Assembly (NCBI RefSeq): GCF_004379255.2
Contig: NC_056050.1
Coordinates: 620,001-684,000 of the forward strand
From: Salvia splendens
Lineage: Eukaryota; Streptophyta; Magnoliopsida; Lamiales; Lamiaceae
Length of the DNA: 64,000 nucleotides
Reading direction: 5' to 3'
Positions within the stretch are counted from its first letter, which is position 1. Every line of letters starts with the position of its first letter. Shown in pieces: positions 50,549 through 61,500 of this stretch. A program made the translations under genes and the position numbers. Under the pieces are notes generated by a model that had not been told where the DNA came from, did no database searches, and was given only the letters and a program-made list of their open reading frames with translations.

Positions 50549-53500
50549 TTACTCTGTTCTTGCACGCTTCGATTGGGCTTCCTTCATCCAATCCACACAT
50601 TCTTCTGTAGATCCGGAAGGATGTGCGAGCTGCCACTGGAGCAGTTTTTGTTGCTGACGAGAAGGGAACATGAAAAAAAGAGTCATTAACTTGTATCATA
50701 TGCCGCAAGGAATTGGATAAAAAAAATCAATTTTAAACTAAACTAGGAAACATTTCAGTCCTTAGATCGTGAAAGATCATCTTCAATAATGAATTCACCA
50801 CTTCGCTGAATGAATTCGTGGTATTGGGTTCAATATCTCATAGGGGAGGAAAATCCATATTCTTGAGTTCTATCATTTTCCGTAGCGAAGTCATCGTGTT
50901 TCACAGTTTGTAGTTATACTGACTTAACAAATCAAAAAACAAAGGTGCAAAGGCGTTTTTACCCATTCTTTAATGATAGGCCCTCCCGATTTTATCTGCA
51001 ATATATCCATGATTCGTTTACCATCCACTAGTGGCTTCAGCTCCCAAACTTTGTCGAGTCCTGCATCGAAAGATGAAAAAAATTGAGAATAATTCCAACT
51101 TTTTCAATGAAGGGACGAAAAATTTATCAACGAATGGATAAAATAGTTTGAAGAAAAGAATTTACCCATGTCAAGAATTGCATTCTCAACCCTGCTATAT
51201 AGTGCCCTTCTATCGTTCAATTCTGCATCCTTGTTTGAAGAATTTTCAATCAAACCGATATCTTGGGGGTGTAAGAGCAACGAAAGCACCAGAGAAGGAC
51301 GCCAAAATTCCTTGATCTCGCGAAGTAGCAACCCTATGCATCATAAATTTGATCATGTGATTGAAATCCACATAATTAGATGCTTATCCCTCCATTTGGA
51401 TTATTTCAAACACATGCACCATGGATAAATCTAGAGAATGAAAAAAACGAGGCTTAAAAATGAGAGAGATCATCTCACCGGTCAATATCCTGCGTTTTGA
51501 TGGGAGTGGAACGTTGATAGTAACGCTTTTCTTGTCTCCTTCAAGAGTTTGTAAATTCTCATCAGATATGATCAAAGGGATCAAGGACAAGAAATTTTCT
51601 GCTGCGAGATGCATGCTCAAAACCTGCATCGAGACGATTTCTATTCATGTAATGTTGAAAATCTTTAAATGATTCAAAATAATTAAAGAAAAAAACACCA
51701 TACCGTTTCCGCATCACTAGCCTTCAGCTTGAGAGAACTGCGAAAAATGTAGCTAACAACGGGAATCTGTTTAAAAGAGGGAAAATTTATTAGATATACA
51801 GCACCCAACCCAATTAAGAAGCAAGTTATACACACTAGTTAACTTATTTTACCTTCTTCCCTTTCTTTTCCTCGTAAACAGCCTTTCTCAATGGCAGAAG
51901 CAATGCAGCATACAAGCACAGCCGCAACTGGTTGTCCTAAAACATTATAAAAAGACATCAAATACATAAGGGGAAAATGATTAATTGTTTGACTATCATC
52001 CCTCACTTCTTAGAAGCTTAGCAGTTCCAACAAATTTTAACAATAATGTAAATTCATCTTCTTATAAATTGGATACTTACAATGATCGAAGAGGGCCCTA
52101 TTAATTGCAAAAGCCTCCACGCCGAATCCATGTAATCAACACAAAGCCTAGTCATGTAACATAAACCAATAAATACAAGTCCAAGGGATAATAAATCATA
52201 AATGAATAACATGTACGATGCCCCACCACAAAATTAATAATTTTATAACTTAATTACGATATAATCTATCATAATTCGACAAAGTTTGAATTTTATACAA
52301 TAATAATGTACTCTAATTTTTAATTTATCAATCCTAATAATCAACTTTTATAATAATAAAAGTGGCATTAAATTCTAAAAATAATCCTTGATAATAAGTA
52401 GTACAAAATTCAACCAAACAAAATTGAAACTAAAGAAAAAAATTTTTAATTAATATATGAAAAAAATGAAAGTTGTATAGGAGTGGGACACAAAAAGTGG
52501 AGCACTTAGAAGGCTGTGATTAAGGAGATTACCTCTCGCATCCTTCTGGGGCCGGAGGCTCCGCTTTAAGCGGAAGACTAAACACAGCCCAAAACAGCTG
52601 CAGCTCGGAAATATGGAGCATCGCCTTCAGAGGTTCGTTGCCAGACATCATGAGATCAATCTGTGTAATGCGAAAGAAGAGAGACAATAATAGAGCTTTA
52701 GTTCTGAACTTCTGATAAGCAATAAAAGATGCATGTTAAAGTATACCTCATGGCCAACTCGCTCTCGGCTAATTTTGTCAGCAATGGCAGCTATGACATC
52801 ATCGTCTGCAGCAGCTTTTTTCAGTTCTTCATCGAGCAAGAATCCAAACCGTGCACCTAAAATCAGGGCAAATCCTGACATATTAAGTGCTGATAATGTA
52901 AGAAAGAGGAGATGAGCAGAAGTTTTCTTTGGCCTACCAAACCGTATAGCTCGTAGAACTCGTAGGGGATCATCTAAAAACGTTTGCTTTGGAGGCAACG
53001 GGGTTACTATCTTCCCAGATTTCAAGTGTTCGATGCCTACAAATGGTAAATGAAAGAAACACTTAATCAACGAGACATCAGTGATAGCAGTCATACTAAC
53101 AACATCAGGTTGGAAGAATATATTCGTACGCTCCAATATAACTTTTGGGCACACATATTAAGGAAATAGTGTTTTGCATGTAAAATAGTATGGTACACTA
53201 GATCCAAGTAACTTTTTTGTGTGTAACAAAGTTTCCTTTTTAGAATGAGCTATTTTTAGTGGGACGGACTAAAAGGCCAAACATAACTTGTAGTATTACC
53301 TTTCTCCGTAAAATCTTCAACCGAACTTGTATTGATGTTGTAGAACAAGCTGTTATATAGAAGGTCGGGAAACCAAAAAAATCAAGAGGGAAACATTATA
53401 CAGATATCATAGGAATACACACGAGATGCAATTGAAATGGGAGTGTTTGGACAAGTACCTATTGATCGTTAAATCCCTGCGATAAGCATCCTCTTTAGCA

Positions 53501-54779
53501 CTGCCAAACCTCTGTAAGAACAATACGATTTATTTACAAATTTCATCTTTGATACTACACTAAACACCTCCCTACAGATAAAGCACGTACCATTGTTGGG
53601 ATACGGCTATTCTCACTGTAGTCTTCAGCTCTCAAGTTGACAAAGTCGATCCACACATCAAAAAGACGCATCCTTGCTGTTTCCAAATGTTTCGACTGAT
53701 CAGGATTGCTGCCATTATCGTGGAAATACAACATTAGGCTAACTTGCGCAATACCAAACTTTTTCATGTGGGGGTTTCGATGTGAAAGAAAAGGAAAAAG
53801 GTTTTGAGCCATATGATTGCGTATTCCAAGTATCATATGAACAAATGAGTTCTAAATTAATCATCCAATCAAATTAAATGGCAGATTAGCCAATATTATT
53901 TCTATCTATCATGTTAGTCAATGTAGACACTCCATTTACACATAAAATCGAAATTAAGCGAATGTGTGAAGAACTTAGCAAGATGAAAAGCAGAGAAATT
54001 TACCATTGAATCACACCAATTCCATGAGTCTCTACGCCTTCAGACGACAAGTACTCGTTCACTTTTTCACAAAACTCACGCCCCAGCATATCATCCAATG
54101 CAATATCAATATCATAGCAATCTTTCCCCAAGAGCTACATCATCACAAAAAAAAAGACTCATTGAAGCATAAATCAAACATAAAGCGAGCAAAAAACCCA
54201 AAAGTCGCCTTTTCACATTCTTAATGGAAATTATCAGAATTGCAGCTGCAATTTCTTTCTCACTGACGATCAATCCGCTCATAGACTAACTAACAAGTAA
54301 TCACACAAAAACAAATTATCGATTCATCTCCCTCATATTTCACCAACGCGAAGAAACTGTGACAGCGTCCAACCCTAGCAATATAAAGGGAAACAAAAAT
54401 AGGAAAAGAAATAAGTGAAATCGAGTGACTGAGAGACCTTATCGCGAACCCAGCCGCCGGCGACGCGGAGCTGGGTTTGTAGTTTGAAGTGGCGGAGGAC
54501 CTGCAGGAGACGGTCGAATATCTCCCTCTCCTTCGGTGTCAGATCAATTCGGTCCTTCACGTGAACGGACGGCGGCGATGTGCACATTGTTGCTGCTCCC
54601 GCGCTCCTCGAGGAGCTTAGAGTAACGCGGAATTGACTAAGACGCAGCTGCTGGAGCTGTGGATTAGGGCGCCGGAGCAGGGAATGGGCGAAGAGAGGCG
54701 GGAATTTGAAGCGGTTTAAGGAGAGAGAGAAAAGGGCTGCGGAAGAGGAATTGAGAAAACGGGGGTTTAGCAGTTTCAT
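50549..54779 (-). CDS. CCA-adding tRNA nucleotidyltransferase, copy 2 (intact)
   Basis: The fifteen-exon model of copy 1 is fully open here and predicts 586 residues, a normal length for the plant enzyme. At the two sites where copy 1 breaks, this copy reads LDEELKKAAADDDVIAAIAD and VLSMHLAAENF in frame. The first 64 residues are rich in Ser, Leu, Arg and Phe and lack acidic residues, like an organelle presequence. A second in-frame Met at residue 65 (MCTSPPSVHVKDRIDLTP) could initiate a cytosolic or nuclear form. Alternative starts of this kind are known for yeast CCA1. The gene is divergent from VMA21 with a short shared upstream region. Confidence 0.95.
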
Positions 54780-55506
54780 TGCATTCGAATAAATATATTG
54801 TCTTTTTATTCTTCTTCACTCAAATAAACTGTACTCTCTTCTCTTTCTCTCTCTAAAACAGAAAAAAATCTCCATAAATTGATCCACGTCTCGGATTCGG
54901 AATCAAAGCTCCAATTTTAAAATTCGATCAAATTAGCATCCAGTTCATTTGGAATCTGGTGTTATAGGTTAATTTTTGGGATCGATCGAGGTTGAAGAAA
55001 AGCGATAAGCAGATTCCAGGGAAGTGCTCAAATTGATTGGATCGAATTGCAGGTGATTTCACTCTCTCTTTTTCTTAATCATCGTGACTGAATACCCTTA
55101 GTGATAGTTGAATCATCTGTTGAATTAGTTAAATTGATGAGGGAAATAATTGAGGCTTTGTTAAGCTGTTTTGTTTTGAAGATCATTGTGTTGCGCCCAC
55201 ATGTTTGTAAATTTTCCTCTGTGAGGAAATTGGCAGATTTTGTAATCTACTTTGAATTTCTCCTGTTTTTGTTGACAAACTGCAAAATGCTGAGATTGTT
55301 TAGCAAATTAAGCATATATTAGTCACCAGTTGAACACCAGATTTGGATTTGCTACTTGAAAATTCGTCAAATTTCTATGTAGTTTGTTTGTACAAATTGT
55401 TGTTCAAAAGGCTCTACCATCGAACTGTTAAACTAGCATATCGAACGGTGTGCATCGCATATATAACAAAATTGCACTATCATTTTGTCTTAGGTTTGAA
55501 GAGGCT
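54780..55506. promoter_or_regulatory. Shared divergent promoter region and VMA21 5' UTR (copy 2)
   Basis: Counterpart of 27777-28502. A likely VMA21 5' UTR intron runs from 55053 to 55493 (GCAG/GTGATT to TCTTAG/GTTTG), placing the ATG 14 bases after the acceptor. Confidence 0.55.
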
Positions 55507-58500
55507 ATGATGGGAGTAGTGAACAAGTTTGTGATTGCATCAATGTGCATGTTTGCAGCTCCTCTCGCGATTCTATATGGATTCAAACACAATTTCTTAC
55601 CCGGTAAGGCTCCCTTACTCGCTACTTGTATCATTGTTACATGCTGCAGTTGTAATTGTTATAGGCCTAAAGTTGTGAATATAATCATACTATCGGTTAG
55701 CATTTATCTTCTATAGATTCATATTCCTGAAGTTCCAGTTTTACCATGGTTGTAAATTGATGACAACAATGTTTGATAGTTACAGTTAAGCAGTTGGTGT
55801 ATATTGGTATGGGTTTTTTCTATTTTTGTTCTAATATAGAACTTAGATTCCTCGTTTGTTCTAGCGTTTTTTTTTGTTCCGGATTTGGGAGAGACGCATG
55901 ACCCTCATGCGTCTCTTTTTAATGAGACGCATGATCGTCATGCGTCTTTCATAGAGACGCATGAGGGTCATGCGTCTCTATTTTTTTTCGTTTTTTTTTA
56001 ACGACGCATGAGGGACATGCGTCTTAGGTATAGACGCATCTCCCTCATGCGTCTGTTGTTTTTTAAAATATAATAGACGACGCATGAGCGTCATGCGTCT
56101 TAGGTAGAGACGCATGAGCCTCATGCGTTTCTAACTTGCTTAAATCAGTTCCCACGGCAGAATAGGCAGAATACGCGAGAGAAAGAGAGGAAGACAACCC
56201 GTGCGATTTCCTTGGCGATTTCTTGGCGATTCCCTTCATATTTCGGTAAGTTTCCTTCAATTTTTCAACATTGTTCTCGTATTTGTTGTTTATTTGCATA
56301 TTATTAGGGTTTTGATAAATCTTTTGTATACTTACTATATTAGGGTTTAATGAAAAAAATTGTCTTTAATTGTTGTTGGTTTGTATATATATTTTTGCAG
56401 AAATCATGCAAGTATACGTGAGTTTATATTGGGGTGGTAGAATATATCAACTTCCTCAAGTGGGTATTTGTTATGATCCTCCTCGTGCGAGAGCTTCCAT
56501 CGTATTGGATTCATGTGTCTCATTATCTGAATTAGTTGCAATGATATGTGTTAAGATAAGAATAGATTCAAACCAACACTTCATCGAAATATCTTGGAGG
56601 CATTGTTTCTTGGGTACCGGTACGAGTTATGTATGTACTGCGGTTGACAGTGATCAAAGTGTGTTTTATATGTTCAATGCGGCTCTAAATTCTACTCGGC
56701 ATATTGAATTATTTGTTTAGTATTCGTATGTTGGAAATGCCTTCATCCCACCAATTGTTGATCATGGTGTTTGATCATCTACGAGGTTTGAACCTTTGAG
56801 CATGGATTGCGGTATGAATGAGCAAACAGATGTTGCAGATGCTGCTGATGTTGGATTGAATACTCAAGAGAATGTAGAAGAGCATGATGATGTTCATGTT
56901 GTACGAAGAGACCTTGATGATCCAGAATTGTCGTCATCCTCGTCTGATGAGATTTTAAGTGATGATTCTGGTGCTGACTCTAGTGATGAGGAGGTAGTGT
57001 ATAAACCCGTCGTGCAAGGTGAACAACCACTTCCAGAATACGTTCACACCGGGTTGAAATATTTTCGCAGACTGCCTAGTGGTCCTTCTGAGGTACCTGA
57101 AGTTGGTAATGAACGCAGTACCATGTACTGGGATGAAGAACACCCATATCGGATTAATGCGGGAACAAAATTTGATAGCAAACTGCATGTGAAGACTGCT
57201 ATTACTATGTGGAGTCTGAGGCAACACCGGCAATTTAGGGTGGTTGAGAGCAAAGTAAGAAGGTGGCATGCCGTGTGCAAATATCCAGCAGGGAGGACAG
57301 AAGATGGGACAGCTATTATCAGCGAGACCGACGCTGATAAAGCGAATGAATGTCGGTGGAAAGTTTCTGTTACACACATGGCCCATGATGATATGTGGGA
57401 GATTAGGAAGTGGTGTGGACGACATAGTTGTGAAGGCCATCGTAATGATAGAGGACATGCTAACTTTTCATCACCAATGATTGCTTTGTGTATTCGACAT
57501 CAGTTGCTTAAAAATGCCGAGTTCAGTGCCGCAGCCGTAAGAAATTTTGTTCATGACAAATTTCATGTGGTAATCAGTTATAAGAAGGCATGGTATGCAC
57601 GGAGAAGGGCTTTAGAGATTGTATTTGGTGGATGGGAGGAGTCATTTAGGGATTTGCCAGGCTACATGCTTGAACTGCAGTATAGGAATCCAGGCACAAT
57701 CGTTGAGTGGAGGCACAACGAGTTGTTGAGCCAGGGCCGTACTAAAGTCTTCTATTATGTGTTCTGGGCACTTGGGCCTGCTATACATGCTTTCCAGGAG
57801 TGTCAACCCGTTTTAACAATAGACGGGACTCACCTTCGAGGAAGATTTAAAGGTAAGCTTCTTGTTGCTTGTGGTGTTGATGCTAACAAGAGATGTCTGC
57901 CTGTTGCATATGCTGTTGTCGATGAAGAAACTGGCGACAGCTGGGAGTGGTTTTTGGATCATGTCAGAATCCATGTGGTGAAGTACGAAAGGGAGGTGTG
58001 CATCATTTCGGATAGGCATAAAGGAATCCTAAAGGCTATGCGTTCTGATGAATGGAAAAAGCCGCCGATATGTCACCACAAATTTTGTTTGATCCATGTG
58101 AGGAAAAATATCTTGACTAAACTTAAGGGTAAGGGAGGTAAAGCGAAAGGCATGATATGGGCATTGGGTGTCACAACTCAAGTACGCAAGTACGTGCGAC
58201 GGCGACGTGCACTACGGGAGGAAAGTCTTGTTGCGATACACGAGCTCAACAAAGCCAAACAAGAGAACTGGTCTCTTTGTTACGATGATGAACTGGGATG
58301 GGGGGTGCCCTCAACAAACATGTCAGAGAGCTACAACAACGTGTTGAGAGGTATAAGAGAGCTACCTATTAGAGCTTTGGTTGATCTGACATTTTGGAGA
58401 ACAGTGGAATGGTGGGCAGAGAGAAAGACAGAAATACAACATACCGAAGGTCGGTTGACCCCGTGGGCGAGGGACAAACTTGCTGCGTATGATGCAAAGG

Positions 58501-61500
58501 GGCAAATGCATTACTGTTCAGTACTTGACCGAGAAAAAGGTCATTACCAAGTTCGAAGTCGGCCCCGTGTTGAAAAGGGACAGGCAAAGGGCAATAACAG
58601 ACAAGACGTCGAGTTTATGGATTCAAAGTGCAGTTGTGGGAAGTGGCAGATGTGGAGAGTTCCTTGTTCCCATGCGTGCACCGTTGCCAGAGATCGAGAT
58701 AACTCTATGTTTGAACTCATTGATAAACACAACCACAAAGCTACGTGGGAAGCACAGTACTATGGTGTCTCATTTCAAGCACCAAGACACGAAGACTATT
58801 GGGCAAATCCTGGATGGAAATTACGTATCACACTAGAGCAGTTGCTTCCGCGAAAGCGTGGACGAGGCAGAACAAGGAAGATTCCTAATCAAATGGATGT
58901 CCGCGAGGAAGATGAACCGAGAGCTCCCCGCAAGTGCAGGAATTGCGGTGTAGAGGGCCATGACCGTAGAAATTGCACAGTTGGTCGTGTTATGTAGGAT
59001 CCTCACCGACTAAATTGTTGACATTTGCAGTGCAGGTATTTTTCCTTCTCAATTATTGATTTTATATATTTAATTTACCTTTGTATGCATGGAGTAAGAA
59101 GATACCTTTCTTTGTTTTTATTTTGTTTAGGACCTTGAGACAAAGAGGACTTAGCAGGAGAAGAGATGTGTTATGATGAATTGTAGTTTGTTCTATATGT
59201 CACTAGCACTGTAGTTAATTTGTTTTGTGTAGTTTCTATGAAACGTTGTTTCTGTGTATCTGCCAATTAAATCTAAACTTGTGTTTCGGACTATTGGAAA
59301 ATGGAAATTATTTGTCTCAACTCCACTGAATAATTAAAGTAGGTAAATGTGAAAATAATCCGAAAACGCCCGATCGGGCGAAATTAGTAAAATAGAATCG
59401 CCCGAGCGGGCGAACTCTCTGTATTCTGCCAGCCTGCAAGTTAGAGACGCATGAGCCTCATGCATCAGACGCTCGGGCGATTCTATTTTACTAATTTCGC
59501 CCGATCGGGCGTTTTCGGATTATTTTCACATTTACCTACTTTAATTATATTTATAACACATAATTAAGACTTTTCAATAGAATAGAAACATGATTAATTC
59601 ACCAACATAGAAACATTAACATGAATTTGAGCACCAAACAATAACGTAGATATCCAAATATCATATCATATGCAACAATGTTGCAATCAGTTCAATCAAT
59701 CCGAGCAATTCTACCCTCATTCTTCATGCTACTTATACGACGACGGAGTGTACTTAGCCGGTTCAATCCCCTTGTTCTTCCTCGAAGATAGTCTCTTGTA
59801 CACTTTGCTCACGAGCTTCCCAACCCCGCTGCGTGATGAACCCTCCGCAGCTGGACGAGGTTGGCCATGGATGCTATGAACAACGTCTTCTTCCTCATGT
59901 GCCTCGACAATGTTGTCATCTTCTTCTTCATCATCGTCTTCTTCTTCAGCTTGTACAGGAGGCATGACCTGATAATTCTGGAAGAATGAATCGACCGACG
60001 CTCGGGCCCCACTCCATTGCGACATGTCTTGGCTTTGTGAATATGGGCGACGATTCCAATCGGGCTCAGGCTGGCTTGGAGAATGCAGTGGACGGTCCCA
60101 CTGCGACTGAGACTCATGCGTCGGGTGTGAATACCACTGGGGTGGGTCATGCTCTTGATACTGCGCCTCTGGTGCTACATAATCGGGAGGCGCCTGAGAC
60201 ATCCTAAACTGCTTTGTGTAACCGTGTCCCCCAGTCCGAACACCACACGCTCCACGACGCCGTGGAACTACTTCTTCTTGGTACGGCATGACCACATCCT
60301 GATGATGAGAAGCGGGGTACTCCATGACATCACCGTTGTTCGTATCTTCGAGGGTAGTCCTAACAATTTCTCGAATCTGGCGCACTCGGGGGTCCATTTC
60401 GTCTTCCGTAGTTAAATGGAAAACCCTCTGAAAAGCCTCAACCTAGACAAAAAATGATACCAATATCAATAAGAAACAATCTATATCACATGAAAGCATA
60501 TAGTTTAATATAACAAACTTACAAATAGTCGCATCGAAGCAGCCGACTCATTCATCCCAGCAGTGGCCCGTGCCCCAGGCCGAGTCATGTACGTCACTGT
60601 AATTCTGTTATACCACGCCATATAACCCGGGCTCATGGGAATATCCAAAGACATTGGTGCGGCGTATTCGGCAGCTTGGAACCTTTCGTACCTCATGTCC
60701 CACTCCCCAATGTAGAACTGATGCGTGGTTGCCCAGTTGTTGCCCTTCTTACCACGCCGATCATTTTTGCCTAAATGATCGGCGTTCCTTAGCATCCTGT
60801 CTACATTCTGCGGTATATTCTGGTACCGATTGAACTGTCGTCGCACTCGTCCAGGCTCATGGGCCTCGACATAGGCCCAACATACCAAGTAGGTCTCGCA
60901 CAGAGAGCATCCAGTCACATCATTGCAGTAGTCAGGCAGTATGCAATGTGCGTATGGCGTCCAGATAAACTACAAAACAGCAATGCAAATGCCACTGAAT
61001 AATTCCGTAATAAGTTCATAAATGAAGTCTAAACCGAAATAATACTCACCTGGCCAGGTCTAATCAGAGATATTTGGTCACGATAATGCTCAACCGAATG
61101 TCTAGGAGCATTTCCTATCTGCGTTGTTCCTTTCCACCTGTACATATATTTGATGTAAGCAAATAATCCAATATAAATTAATAAATAAATATTTAGACAT
61201 ATACCTGGCGCCACATGGTGTATATGGCTCGTGTACAACTGGTCCAATGAACGCAGGCCTCAATGTGGGCATTCTTTCCCACGCCCATAGCTGCAGAAGC
61301 ATCATAGGCCCGCCCAACTCTTTTCTCTTATCCATGGAAGCCTCGCACAGATAATGATAAAGGTAGGCCAATGCCGCACTTCCCCAACTAATATTCTTCA
61401 CATCTTCTGGATCCCCAAGCCCATTCAACCACATAAATGGCACCTTACACCCCGTGGTGTCCGGTAGAATGAGACCTCCTAATAAAATTAGGGCATGGAT

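Larger units (their letters stand above)
31253..58252. repeat. 27-kb direct tandem duplication, copy 2
   Basis: This begins at the junction CAACAAA/A/CCCACAAAGTC. Sequence just after the junction (31253-31500) is the most divergent from copy 1, with frequent one- to three-base differences. Divergence falls to nearly zero beyond about 49.7 kb. Copy 2 then continues without a break into unique sequence (the rest of the MULE and VMA21 exon 2). Confidence 0.95.

Noticed and set aside
55891..56131. CRISPR-like array of short palindromic repeats
   Set aside because: Repeats are dyads with 3-nt centres and irregular AT-rich gaps, no uniform spacers, no cas genes, and the array is mirrored at the other end of a plant MULE.
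56955..57458. Minus-strand ORF of 167 codons opposite the MULE transposase
   Set aside because: It is a shadow of the conserved plus-strand transposase frame and has no recognisable motif; the same applies to 29955-30565 in copy 1.
59330..59548. microRNA precursor
   Set aside because: The stem is perfect over 78 bp, unlike typical mismatch-containing plant MIR foldbacks, and it sits in a transposon; siRNA production or a foldback element is more likely.
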